Positions 47,124-56,330 are shown, numbered from the stretch's first letter. The stretch is 64,000 nt of DNA from Rhodospirillales bacterium (GCA_018662225.1 JABJGO010000072.1:18540-82539); one strand, 5' to 3'. The notes: generated from the sequence alone by a model not told the origin. Made by a program: numbers and translations.

Positions 47124-48554
47124 ATGACTGATACATCTGCTATTTACCCGGCCATTTTATCTGGCGGAGCCGGCACGCGCCTGTGGCCGCTTTCCCGGGC
47201 GTTGTACCCCAAGCAGTTCCAACGCCTGATACACAAGGACACGCTTCTACAAGCCGCCATCCTACGCATTTCAGATGCTCGTTTCGCTGCACCGGTCGTT
47301 GTGTGCAACGAAGATCACCGTTTCATTGTGGCCGAACAATTCCAGGCCGTTGATCGAACACCAGGCGACATTATTCTGGAACCAGCCAGCCGTAATACCG
47401 CACCGGCAATCACCATCGCTGCACTCTGGGTCAGGCACCAAAATCCAGATGGTCTTGTCCTCGTCATGCCGTCCGACCATGTGATTAGCGACAACGAACA
47501 GTTTCGCGATCAGATCAGTGCTCTATCCGTGGATGCGTACAATGGAAAAATCGTTACCTTTGGCCTACCCGCCACTTTCGCCGACCCGGAACTGGGATAT
47601 ATCAAATCAGACAACGATGTATCGTCTGACAATGCCGTGGGGGCAGCGGTTCAATCTTTTATAGAAAAGCCTGTAGACAATATGGCCGAACAATTGGTCA
47701 AAGACGGCTATTCATGGAATAGCGGTATTTCTCTCTTCAGACCCGATGTCTTTCTATCCGCCATGCGTGACTTTGCCCCCGACACACTGGCGTTGTGCGA
47801 GCAAGCCTGGAATGAACGCACGAGCGACCTTGATTTCGTTCGACTGGCTTCGGCACCCTATAAAGCAATTATCGCTAGTTCCGTTGATAAAACGGTGATG
47901 GAACAGGCCAGTACAACGGTCCTGTCACCACTTGCGACCGGCTGGCAGGATGTTCGTACATGGCCTTCCGTCTGGCAGTGCGGTGACAAGGATTCGGATG
48001 GAAACGTCATCGTTGGCGACGCCATGACCATTGACACACGGAGCTGTGTAATTCATTCCGAAAATCACCTGACAGCTGCTATTGGTGTCACTGATCTAAG
48101 CATTATCGTATCAGATGATGCTGTTTTGGTTAGTAATACAAAACAGGCCGATCAAGTGGATCAGATTACCACATTGCTGGCTGAAACCGGTAGCACCAAA
48201 CATTTGCACCATCCGACGATTTACCGACCCTGGGGCAGTTTTCGTTCTATCCTTTTGGCCGATGGTTTCCAGGTCAAGGAATTGACCGTAAAACCAGGGG
48301 CTCAACTCAGCTTGCAAAAGCATGCTCATCGTGCCGAGCACTGGATCGTGGTAGAAGGAACCGCAGCTATTCGCCAAGGTGATGATGAAATGTTATTGCA
48401 TGAAAATCAGTCCACCTACATTCCCACCGGTACAGTCCACAGGCTTGCTAATCCCGGTCAAATTCCATTGCGCGTTATTGAGGTTCAATCCGGCTCATAC
48501 CTGGGAGAAGACGATATTGTCAGGTTGGATGACACCTATGGACGCCAATCGTAG
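47124..48554 (+). CDS. Mannose-1-phosphate guanylyltransferase / mannose-6-phosphate isomerase
   Basis: A 476-residue bifunctional AlgA/CpsB-type enzyme that makes GDP-mannose. The nucleotidyltransferase motif GGAGTRLWPLSRALYPKQF is near residues 14-32 and FIEKPVDNMAEQLVKDGYSWNSGISLFR near 174-203. The isomerase half has RPWGSFRSILLADGFQVKELTVKPGAQLSLQKHAHRAEHWIVVEGTA. It supplies GDP-mannose to Gmd encoded next. Confidence 0.93.
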   Translation: MTDTSAIYPAILSGGAGTRLWPLSRALYPKQFQRLIHKDTLLQAAILRISDARFAAPVVVCNEDHRFIVAEQFQAVDRTPGDIILEPASRNTAPAITIAALWVRHQNPDGLVLVMPSDHVISDNEQFRDQISALSVDAYNGKIVTFGLPATFADPELGYIKSDNDVSSDNAVGAAVQSFIEKPVDNMAEQLVKDGYSWNSGISLFRPDVFLSAMRDFAPDTLALCEQAWNERTSDLDFVRLASAPYKAIIASSVDKTVMEQASTTVLSPLATGWQDVRTWPSVWQCGDKDSDGNVIVGDAMTIDTRSCVIHSENHLTAAIGVTDLSIIVSDDAVLVSNTKQADQVDQITTLLAETGSTKHLHHPTIYRPWGSFRSILLADGFQVKELTVKPGAQLSLQKHAHRAEHWIVVEGTAAIRQGDDEMLLHENQSTYIPTGTVHRLANPGQIPLRVIEVQSGSYLGEDDIVRLDDTYGRQS

Positions 48555-48670
48555 AATCAGTAGAAAGTGCTGTGCGAAGTGCTGTGATAAAATGTTGTGA
48601 AAACAGCAGAAAACAGTCAAATTAATGGGTACCGAGACACCCGAATTAGAATCAAAGGACACGACTAGAA

Positions 48671-49738
48671 ATGTCGAACAAGGTTGCATTGATAACCGGT
48701 ATTACAGGGCAGGATGGAGCATATCTCGCTGAACTGTTGCTTGGTAAAGGGTACACCGTCCACGGAATAAAGCGGCGTTCGTCTTCATTTAATTCTGCCC
48801 GTATCGATCATTTATATCAAGATCCACACATCGATGATGCGAAGTTGTTTCTGCATTATGGCGACATGATTGATTCAACCAATCTCATTCGTATTATTCA
48901 AGAAGTGCAGCCTGATGAAATTTATAACCTGGCCGCGCAAAGCCATGTTCAGGTAAGCTTCGATACACCAGAATACACCGCCAACGCAGACGCCATGGGC
49001 ACAATGCGGATGTTGGAAGCTATTCGTATCCTTGGTCTTCAGGAAAAAACACGGTTCTATCAAGCATCAACTTCCGAGTTATATGGCAAAGTACAGGAAG
49101 TACCGCAATCGGAAACCACGCCATTTTACCCACGCAGCCCCTATGCTGCCGCAAAGCTCTATGGATACTGGATCACGGTGAATTATCGTGAAGCATACAA
49201 CATGCATGCGTCCAATGGCATTTTGTTCAACCACGAAAGCCCCATCCGTGGCGAGACTTTCGTTACGAGAAAGATAACCCGCGCGGTTGCCGCCATGACT
49301 CTGGGCATTGGTAGCACACTGTATCTAGGCAACATTGACGCAAAACGAGACTGGGGCCATGCACGCGATTACGTGGAAGGCATGTGGCGGATCGTCCAGC
49401 AGGACCAGTCTGACGATTATGTGTTAGCCACAGGGGAAACTCATTCAGTTCGGGAATTCGTTGAATTGACCTTTAAGGCCGCCGGTCGCAGCATCACTTG
49501 GCAAGGCGAAGGCGTCGATGAACAAGGCCTGGATAGTGAAACCGGTGAGGTTCTCGTGGAAATTGACCCCAGGTATTTCCGCCCGACGGAAGTCGATCTT
49601 CTTCTGGGTGATCCAACAAAGGCTTATAAGGTGCTTGGCTGGAAGCATACCACTTCCTTTGAACAACTGGTTTCAGAAATGTTTGATTCAGATTTACGTC
49701 AGATGGTTTCAGAAGACAGAAGCCTGAAGCATGAATAA
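48671..49738 (+). CDS. gmd: GDP-mannose 4,6-dehydratase
   Basis: A 355-residue short-chain dehydrogenase/reductase. NADP-binding [15 protein letters not shown] is near residues 9-23, [15 protein letters not shown] near 36-50, the catalytic [11 protein letters not shown] near 134 and [10 protein letters not shown] with the active Tyr-Lys near 158-167. It converts GDP-mannose to GDP-4-keto-6-deoxymannose. No GDP-fucose synthase or reductase gene follows within the window. The start is an ATG preceded by an AAGGACA element. Confidence 0.95.
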   Translation: MSNKVALITGITGQDGAYLAELLLGKGYTVHGIKRRSSSFNSARIDHLYQDPHIDDAKLFLHYGDMIDSTNLIRIIQEVQPDEIYNLAAQSHVQVSFDTPEYTANADAMGTMRMLEAIRILGLQEKTRFYQASTSELYGKVQEVPQSETTPFYPRSPYAAAKLYGYWITVNYREAYNMHASNGILFNHESPIRGETFVTRKITRAVAAMTLGIGSTLYLGNIDAKRDWGHARDYVEGMWRIVQQDQSDDYVLATGETHSVREFVELTFKAAGRSITWQGEGVDEQGLDSETGEVLVEIDPRYFRPTEVDLLLGDPTKAYKVLGWKHTTSFEQLVSEMFDSDLRQMVSEDRSLKHE

Positions 49739-49817
49739 ATCAGCGGTTGAGACAAGCATGCTGTGCAATGTCAGTGGCAAATAGAAATTCAGTCGGTCGC
49801 TAGGATTAGGTACTCTC

Positions 49818-49995
49818 ATGGCAGAAGAAAATACAATGGATGAGGTGTCCTCACCTGAGTCTGCGGCAGCGGCGCAAAAACTGGCGATTCAATACTACCG
49901 TGCGGGTAATTTGCGAGGCGCTTTAACCGAGGCGAAAAAAGCCGCTGACAGTGACCGGCAAAACATAAAACTTCAAAACCTTGTGGGCGCGATTT
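49818..49995 (+). pseudogene. TPR-glycosyltransferase, N-terminal fragment
   Basis: The frame starting at ATG 49818 (MAEENTMDEVSSPESAAAAQKLAIQYYRAGNLRGALTEAKKAADSDRQNIKLQNLVGAI) looks like the first one to two TPRs of a TPR-glycosyltransferase protein. It loses similarity after about NLVGAI and ends at a stop near 50030. A different frame continues with the glycosyltransferase part. Several TPRs are missing between, so a join near 49983-50012 is likely. Confidence 0.7.
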
Positions 49996-50408
49996 CGAAT
50001 GAGACGCAAGATCCGGGTAGCGGACTCTGATACCCCACTATGGCGAGGTGAGCCCCTGGCTGGAAAACATATCCAGATCGTTGGCGAACAAGGGATCGGT
50101 GAACAGATTATATTTTCCACCATGATTCCCGATTTGATCCGAGATGGTGCCATCGTCACGTTCGAAGTAGAACAACGATTGGCCCCACTATATGCCCGGT
50201 CATGTCCAAATATGACCGTAGTTCCCCTAACGGTCCCGCCGCACCCATTGATCGAAAACACGAAATTTGATTATAAAACAGCCGTTGGATCCATCGGTCG
50301 ATGGTATCGCACCTCGGTCGACTCTTTTCATCCCGAGCGTAAAATTTTGAGTGCAGACCCAGCCCTTCAAGCTGAGTGTCGTGCGCGGTATGGCGAGTTC
50401 GTCATCGA
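49990..50408 (+). pseudogene. TPR-glycosyltransferase, internal fragment
   Basis: This frame reads DTPLWRGEPLAGKHIQIVGEQGIGEQIIFSTMIPDLI, the typical entry to the glycosyltransferase domain of TPR-containing (GT41/GT9-like) proteins. It continues to LSADPALQAECRARYGEF, where the family normally goes on into the nucleotide-sugar-binding half. That half is missing: the frame runs a few antisense residues and stops at 50430. It is therefore broken at both ends. Confidence 0.7.
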
Positions 50409-50898
50409 AGCGATCTCCCAAATAAAATAGAACGGAACATATCTTGTCGTCACGATCACGATGCGGACCCAAACCCGCACCCTTCAGATCGCAGGCGATT
50501 CGGCCAACGGGTTGATAGTTCACGAGATCACGTTCGTCGAAATTTCCTTCAAACTTACTGAGAAACGAATCGCAAAACCTTTTGGTAAAATAGGCATCAC
50601 GAAAATCGGACCAGAACGCGTACTTTTCAGGTTCAGTCTTCTTGAGCGTATTCTCAATAAGTAACTGTCCATCGGCAAAACGCTCCACACCAGGATCAAC
50701 ACAAAGATCCAATTGATGAACGTCATCGCGACTCTTTGGCATGAGAGCCTGATCAGGGAAATGTTTCAGTATCTGGAGGTAGTAGTCAGCAGGGAAAATG
50801 CCATCAATAACCAAATGTTTGTATGGCTCGGTGACGATCTTGGCGTGCTCAATCATATGGAGACTATGTTCAAGGGCAGCTAATGCATTATCTGACAT
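50227..50898 (-). pseudogene. 2OG-Fe(II) oxygenase-like protein, C-terminally truncated
   Basis: The protein begins MSDNALAALEHSLHMIEHAKIVTEPYKHLVIDGIFPADYYLQILKHFP and contains GPHRDRDDKICSVLFYL, the HxD iron-binding core of prolyl-4-hydroxylase-like 2OG oxygenases. Normal members continue with a further His and Arg; here the frame enters the antisense of the glycosyltransferase fragment after about FYLGDRFDDE. The real coding part thus covers about 50405-50898. A start 20 codons upstream (50958) is possible but atypical. Confidence 0.68.
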
Positions 50899-50997
50899 AA
50901 TTCCAACCGTTCTCTCATCAAGGATTGCCGCTGCATTCGAACATCTGCAGGGTAGCAAAAATATGATTAAGGAAACGTTAATCGGGCGTCTTCGAGA

Positions 50998-51663
50998 CTA
51001 TATACGCGCTAGAAAATAAGGCAATTCACGCATATGAGAAATGACGGCTGTTGCCCCCGTTTCATGTAGCATTTCGGCGTGACCGGTGCGTATGTGGTTG
51101 CCGCCGGTATAGCCCAGGGCGATCATGCCTGCGGCAACCGCTGCTTCTACACCAGCGCAGCTATCTTCGACGACGATGGTTGTGGATGGCGAGGCCCGCA
51201 TTTGCTGGGCAGCATAGAGAAATAAATCAGGCGCAGGTTTGCCGTTGTCAACTTGGGTCCCAGAAAATAAGTGGGGCTCGAAGAATGGCAGCAAGCCACT
51301 CAACGTCAACGATTGGCGAATTTTCGTATGCGTGCCTGAGGAAGCTACACAAACTGGCTGTGTCAACATACTCAATATCTCATGCGTGCCGGGTGTGGGG
51401 GCAACACCATGCGATAATTCAGCAAGGGTGCGTTCTCGAATATCGGTGACGAAGGTATCGGGTAAGCCGATGCCACTTAAGTCTTCAGCAAGTTTTCGGA
51501 TACTCTCAGCCGAGCGACCAATAAATTGGTCTAAACACTCTTCCGTGGTCACGTGGATTCCGGCCTCTCCCAGGCGTTGAGACAGAACCATGCACCCAAT
51601 CATTTCTGTATCAACGAGTACACCATCACAGTCGAAGATGATTAATTGAGTATCTTTCATCAT
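50998..51663 (-). CDS. HAD-superfamily phosphatase (beta-phosphoglucomutase type)
   Basis: A 221-residue HAD hydrolase. Motif I FDCDGVLVDTE is at residues 9-19, the cap domain follows, motif II is VASSGTHTK, and motifs III/IV are GKPAPDLFLYAAQ and VVEDSCAGVEAAVAAGM. The family includes sugar-phosphate phosphatases and phosphoglucomutases. The substrate is unknown; a sugar phosphate would fit the neighbourhood. It reads away from the oxygenase fragment. The 253 bases upstream (51664-51916) show no clear gene or site. Confidence 0.9.
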   Translation of the reverse strand: MMKDTQLIIFDCDGVLVDTEMIGCMVLSQRLGEAGIHVTTEECLDQFIGRSAESIRKLAEDLSGIGLPDTFVTDIRERTLAELSHGVAPTPGTHEILSMLTQPVCVASSGTHTKIRQSLTLSGLLPFFEPHLFSGTQVDNGKPAPDLFLYAAQQMRASPSTTIVVEDSCAGVEAAVAAGMIALGYTGGNHIRTGHAEMLHETGATAVISHMRELPYFLARI

Positions 51664-51916
51664 TCATTCAGACAAATATTATAGTAATAGGCACTCAAAT
51701 AGCGGGTTGAATGCTTTGAACGCGGTGGAGTTTTATTTTGGTTGTGGTCGCCGAACAATTCAATGCATTTTTAGAACAAGGAAATTTAACGCTGCTTTAG
51801 TAGCAATGCAGGAACACTCACCCGCATCTTCACGACGCACTTCATCTGGTAATTCAGACGTGTGATAAGTATCGTACATAGAATCGTCATCAACATGGGC
51901 CTACAGAGAATATATA

Positions 51917-53245
51917 ATGGATATTACACTTGCGTCGGGTATTCTTGCCAAATTTTCAGAGATCAAATTTACAGACAATATGGATTGTCTGGTTAGTACT
52001 TCTGTCGATAAACAATTTTTCGTTAAAATTGAGATTCAGAAACCCAGAGATGAACGCCGTAAGATACACGACCTTGAGCAAGAGGCCGGCATTCTCAAAC
52101 ATCTCAACGATGGAAACTGTCGAACATGTGTGAAGCTGTTACTTTTCGCCAAGCTAACTGGCGAGGACTTGAGCGCCAAACTGGCTGATGTTGAGATCGG
52201 ACTTCAGGATAATGTTGACCCTGATGTTGATACTGATTTTGAACTCAAGCCAAACAACGAATACTCCTTGATGATTACCGAAGCGGTCACTTTCATGCCG
52301 ACCATTTACACGCCCGATATTGCCATGGCGGTAATCGAGCAAAAGAAGCTCGGTGTATGGAATGGTGATTTGACCGTCGCAGACATTCGGGTTGATTCAA
52401 AAACGAACTGCATCAAGCTGGTGGATTATGATCAGGCCATCATGCTTACTGATGAACAGATCAGCATGCCTAATCTGGCGTTCTTCAAATGGATTGATGA
52501 AGAGGCCATTGAAAAGTGGGCGCATTTTGGCATGACGAGCTTTCTTTATAATCTAAATGCTGACTGGGACACCCATTTCGCGGCATTCTTTGATGGCGAT
52601 TGTTTTAATGTTGGCGCCACACACCTCTTTCAATCCCAGGAGACCACACTCAACAAGGGTAAAATTTACCACTCCTTTCGCACCGAAGACATTTATGCGG
52701 ATGGCGAACGGACACTGGATGACCGTAGGCAGTTTCTTGATCGTATTGAGTTCGATAAAGGTGAACGTGTTTTGGATGTGGGCTGTAATGCAGGGCTTCT
52801 ATGTCACTATCTGGAAGAACGCGGCTGCGATGTTTGGGGCATTGATATTGATGAATCCGTCATAGAAGGCGCGCAAATCCTTGCCAACATCGTTGGAAAA
52901 CCGAACATCAATTTCCAGTGCCATGATTTGGATAACGGCGGCCCGATCGGTTACTTCGATACCATCCTTTTGTTCTCAGTCATTCACCATACCGCAAACA
53001 TTCGCCAGAATGCAGAGCGTATCGCCAAGTTTTGCGATCGAATTATTATTGAATGCCGAACGCAGGAAAATGGCGCCAAACCTGTAGATGGAAAATGGAT
53101 TCAAACCACCGTTTGGCAGCATGAGGATCTGGACAGCCTGACAAACGGCCTTGAAAACCTTTTCCCTGATTTCAAATTTATCCGCGTACTGGGCCAAGGT
53201 GACAGGGACCGTTACGTTCTGGAATTCATCAAGGTTTCGACCTGA
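51917..53245 (+). CDS. Kinase-like domain fused to SAM-dependent methyltransferase
   Basis: A 442-residue two-domain protein. Residues ~1-250 look like a protein-kinase/phosphotransferase fold: VWNGDLTVADIRVDSKTNCIKLVDYDQAI resembles the HGDxxxxN...hhDxD catalytic and metal sites (the usual Asn position is altered to Asp-Ile). Residues ~265-442 are a class I methyltransferase with VLDVGCNAGLLCHYLEERGCDVWGIDIDESVI as its SAM-binding motif and LLFSVIHHT after it. The partner, substrate and pathway are unknown; location in a sugar cluster suggests envelope glycan decoration. Confidence 0.75.
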   Translation: MDITLASGILAKFSEIKFTDNMDCLVSTSVDKQFFVKIEIQKPRDERRKIHDLEQEAGILKHLNDGNCRTCVKLLLFAKLTGEDLSAKLADVEIGLQDNVDPDVDTDFELKPNNEYSLMITEAVTFMPTIYTPDIAMAVIEQKKLGVWNGDLTVADIRVDSKTNCIKLVDYDQAIMLTDEQISMPNLAFFKWIDEEAIEKWAHFGMTSFLYNLNADWDTHFAAFFDGDCFNVGATHLFQSQETTLNKGKIYHSFRTEDIYADGERTLDDRRQFLDRIEFDKGERVLDVGCNAGLLCHYLEERGCDVWGIDIDESVIEGAQILANIVGKPNINFQCHDLDNGGPIGYFDTILLFSVIHHTANIRQNAERIAKFCDRIIIECRTQENGAKPVDGKWIQTTVWQHEDLDSLTNGLENLFPDFKFIRVLGQGDRDRYVLEFIKVST

Positions 53246-53316
53246 AAGTCGGATCTGGCACCAAGCACTCAAAGACAACACTTGATCCGATCCGAAAACC
53301 GGAAATAAGCAACTGC

Positions 53317-54609
53317 ATGGCAAATCACCTGGCATTTCATGTTTGTCGATGGGTTTATGCAGCAGTTCTCACCCTTTGCATGCCGGTTCTTCGCCAACAT
53401 CAACGAAACCGCATCAGATCGGGCAAGGAGAATCCTGACCGTATCCTGGAACGTGCTGGTCTTTCATCCGTACCTCGCCCCGCAGGAAAAGTAGTCTGGT
53501 TTCATGGTGCCAGCGTAGGCGAGGCGTTGGCGGCCCTATCCGTTATCGAAGGAATACTTGCTGAACGTGCCGACACCTGGGTTCTGCTGACCACGGGAAC
53601 GGTAACGTCTGCGAAAATACTTGAAGCCCGATTACCCGAGAGAACAATTCACCAGTTCGCTCCACTGGACCGACCGACATGGGTAAAGGCATTCCTAAAC
53701 CATTGGCAACCCGATGCCGCCGTATGGGTAGAATCAGAGTTTTGGCCCAACACATTGTGGGCGATCCATGACAGAGGTATCCCCCTCATCCTGTTAAACG
53801 GCCGGGTTTCCCTGCGATCTTTCCGCCGGTGGTTGCGAGTTCCCGCAATCGCGCGTGGCTTGTTATCCTGTTTTAATCTTTGTCTGGCACAAAGCGATGA
53901 GGATGCTCAACGTTTGCAAACCTTGGGGGCCAGGACTGTGAAGAACACGGGCAACATTAAACTGGGGGCTCCCCCCCTGCCCTATGATTGCAACCAGTTG
54001 GATCAGCTACAGACAATAATTGGCGATCGACCGCGATGGTTGTTATCCAGCACCCACGCTGGCGAGGAGGCAATGGCTGGCACCATTCATGCTTTTCTAT
54101 CACAAACAATTCCAAACCTGCTGACCATTATCGTCCCCCGGCATCCGGACCGTGGTGACGCGATATCAGACATGTTGCGGCAACAAGGCCTGATCGTTGC
54201 ACAACGATCAGCACATCAGGCCGTTGCGCCGGACACGCAAATCTATGTGGCCGACACCATTGGCGAACTGGGATTGTTTTATCGCCTGTGCCAGATCGTC
54301 TTTATGGGAAAATCCCTGGTCAGCCCTGGTGGTGGTCAAAACCCGTTTGAGGCAGCACGAATTGGATGCGCCGTAATATTCGGCCCTCAGATGTCCAACT
54401 TTGTTGAATTGTCAGCAACTATGCTAGCGGCGAAAGCAGCGACACAAGTTGCGAATGCCGATGAGCTCGGCAAGCTGGTTGAACAACAGATCATGGACCA
54501 GCAAATCGTGGCGAAGAATGTGTACAATGCCCAGGTGTTTTGCGCACAATCCGATAGAGTTGTTGCCGACTCTGTTCGCGAAATTCTGGCTGTTTGGCCC
54601 GCGTCCTGA
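53317..54609 (+). CDS. waaA: 3-deoxy-D-manno-octulosonic acid (Kdo) transferase
   Basis: A 430-residue GT30 family enzyme that transfers Kdo to lipid A. The N-terminal membrane anchor and IRSGKENPDRILERAGLSS match the family's RxGKE...ER-G start. GASVGEALAALSVIEGIL, WVESEFWPNTLW, and the C-terminal MGKSLVSPGGGQNPFEAARIGCAVIFGPQMSNF are diagnostic of KdtA/WaaA. Inner membrane, cytoplasmic face. The gene follows the methyltransferase by 71 bases. Confidence 0.94.
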   Translation: MANHLAFHVCRWVYAAVLTLCMPVLRQHQRNRIRSGKENPDRILERAGLSSVPRPAGKVVWFHGASVGEALAALSVIEGILAERADTWVLLTTGTVTSAKILEARLPERTIHQFAPLDRPTWVKAFLNHWQPDAAVWVESEFWPNTLWAIHDRGIPLILLNGRVSLRSFRRWLRVPAIARGLLSCFNLCLAQSDEDAQRLQTLGARTVKNTGNIKLGAPPLPYDCNQLDQLQTIIGDRPRWLLSSTHAGEEAMAGTIHAFLSQTIPNLLTIIVPRHPDRGDAISDMLRQQGLIVAQRSAHQAVAPDTQIYVADTIGELGLFYRLCQIVFMGKSLVSPGGGQNPFEAARIGCAVIFGPQMSNFVELSATMLAAKAATQVANADELGKLVEQQIMDQQIVAKNVYNAQVFCAQSDRVVADSVREILAVWPAS

Positions 54610-54722
54610 TTCGGGTCGCTCTCGGCATTAAAGTTTCATTAATCATGTATTCCTATGATGACGCACACTTCGTATACAGCCGTTATACGGAGAAACCACT
54701 TACTTGATTGAGGCGCGATCGC

Positions 54723-55526
54723 ATGGATCTTGAAGTCATTCTTCCAGCAGATGCTGAAGCTTTAACCCCTATCCTTATTACGTCACCCAACAACTGTGCC
54801 GGTGGAGCAATGCTTCAACGGGCATTCTGCACGGGTGAGAACAGCATCGGGTTTGGCGATAACTTGTTTGATGAGATCATGAGTCTGGTTGATTGGTCAT
54901 TTAGCCTGGTCGAGCGCCACCAGAATCAAAAAGATTGGGAGGCCGAGGCAATAACCAAGGCCCTTGATCGTGCACCTGCACCGTGGATGCCGGAACTGGC
55001 GCTGCCACTTGACGTATACACAGCCTCACTTATGTCTGTTATCTACAATCTGCCATTTACACTTCAGAGTTACGCATCAGACCTCGGTCGAGAAGTATGG
55101 TCAATCTCGCGGGCTGGAATCGCCAGTTCCCGCATGAACGACCTCGGTACGGTCCTCCCCAATTCGAAAATGATTTTTGTTTACAGGAATCCGCTCGACG
55201 TGGTGCAGGATTTCTTACGCGATAGTCCCGATGCAAATGTGCGCGATATCTGTGACACTTGGAACACCGTGATGCATGACTATCTTACTTATGCATCAGA
55301 TCGTTTGCTGAAACTGCGGTATGAAGATGCCACTGATGACGTCGACAAATTTCTGACGAGTCTTCAGGACTTCACAGGCGCGAAAGGTATTGATCCTGCC
55401 GTCGTCGCTGTGGAAAGTGAATCTGAACTCGGATCGGACTACACAATAGGCGATGATTTAAAGGCACTCGTCCAACGTCAATGTGAAGACATGCTGGCGG
55501 TGTATTATCCGGAACTGATTGCCTAA
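54723..55526 (+). CDS. Sulfotransferase-like P-loop protein
   Basis: A 267-residue protein. ITSPNNCAGGAMLQRAFC near residues 19-36 resembles the PAPS-binding P-loop of sulfotransferases. MIFVYRNPLDVVQDFL near residues 151-166 resembles the second PAPS motif (RNPxDxxxS). The fold is therefore sulfotransferase-like, but the acceptor is unknown and some of the catalytic pattern is degenerate. The ATG at 54723 has GAGG nine bases ahead and is preferred to TTG at 54708. Confidence 0.72.
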   Translation: MDLEVILPADAEALTPILITSPNNCAGGAMLQRAFCTGENSIGFGDNLFDEIMSLVDWSFSLVERHQNQKDWEAEAITKALDRAPAPWMPELALPLDVYTASLMSVIYNLPFTLQSYASDLGREVWSISRAGIASSRMNDLGTVLPNSKMIFVYRNPLDVVQDFLRDSPDANVRDICDTWNTVMHDYLTYASDRLLKLRYEDATDDVDKFLTSLQDFTGAKGIDPAVVAVESESELGSDYTIGDDLKALVQRQCEDMLAVYYPELIA

Positions 55527-55538
55527 AAGGCCATCCAA

Positions 55539-56018
55539 TTACGTTGATGCCATGTCCGAAGGCTCACCACCGTCGTCAAGGTCTTCGGCGCCGACTTCCA
55601 GTTCATCGTCGACCATTTCAAGCAGCTTTTCTTCAAAGTCATGCAGCACGCCTTGTTGATGTCCAACCAGTTCCTGTGCCGATTTGAGGCCCTTATATAG
55701 CTGCCCCCCCAAGACCTGTTCCTTAATCTTTTCAACAATATCACCAGCGCTGGGACAAGCGATCTTGTACTGTTCCACATACTCAAAAAACTGTTCCAGA
55801 TATTTTTCTGCAAAATCAGGGAACAAGTAGGCGCTTTGAAGCGCAAAATAAACCCGCGTCGCCGGCGTCACCGCCTGGTCTTCGGACAATATTTCCTTGC
55901 CACGCAACAAGGCGGCCTGATTCAATACCATAATTTTGGCATGGGGCGAGGCAACCTCAACAACAGCACCGTTGATGATGATCCGGTCACCCATTTTCAT
56001 TTCAAGTTTGAGCGGCAT
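55539..56018 (-). CDS. flbT: Flagellin synthesis regulator FlbT
   Basis: A 159-residue protein. Its start MPLKLEMKMGDRIIINGAVVEVA and QAALLRGKEILSEDQAVTPATRVYFALQSAYLFPD match FlbT, which binds flagellin mRNA and represses translation in alphaproteobacteria until the hook is finished. An AAGGAG site precedes the ATG at 56016-56018; an earlier frame start adds 21 unsupported residues. The partner flaF is not visible in this window. Confidence 0.9.
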   Translation of the reverse strand: MPLKLEMKMGDRIIINGAVVEVASPHAKIMVLNQAALLRGKEILSEDQAVTPATRVYFALQSAYLFPDFAEKYLEQFFEYVEQYKIACPSAGDIVEKIKEQVLGGQLYKGLKSAQELVGHQQGVLHDFEEKLLEMVDDELEVGAEDLDDGGEPSDMAST

Positions 56019-56145
56019 GGCGTTCTCCTTCCGAGCGTTCTGCCCTGTTTCCGTACGGCCATAATACCTGCGTACGCACATTCTGTATCCTCAAATATGG
56101 AACGGAATCTCGTCAGGTCAAGCACATGTGGCCAATAGGATGCCA

Positions 56146-56170
56146 TTGCTAGGCACAATCTACCTAGCAA
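56146..56170. promoter_or_regulatory. 8-base inverted repeat in the flbT-fliK gap
   Basis: TTGCTAGG and CCTAGCAA flank a 9-base spacer in perfect symmetry. The site lies between the divergent flbT and fliK genes, about 103 bases upstream of the fliK -24/-12 element, a distance at which activator sites of the FlbD type act. The regulator is unknown. The rest of 56019-56330 holds the sigma-54 promoter only. Confidence 0.45.
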
Positions 56171-56272
56171 AACTGGCGAAAATTGCCGAACCCGGGAAGT
56201 TCGAGCATTTCAATCGTGTGAGTAATTTCTTTTATCTCTTTATTTTCAATGCCTTATGAGAATTACAATACT

Positions 56273-56288
56273 TGGCAAAGGTCTTGCG
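56273..56288 (+). promoter_or_regulatory. Sigma-54 promoter of fliK
   Basis: TGGCAAAGGTCTTGCG fits TGGCAN-N5-TTGC with both GG and GC in place. It ends 42 bases before the preferred fliK ATG. The fliK-flgD-flgE2 run follows. Confidence 0.72.
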
Positions 56289-56330
56289 TATTAAGGGCCA
56301 ACGCATGTGTCTCATTCAGGATATGTAATC

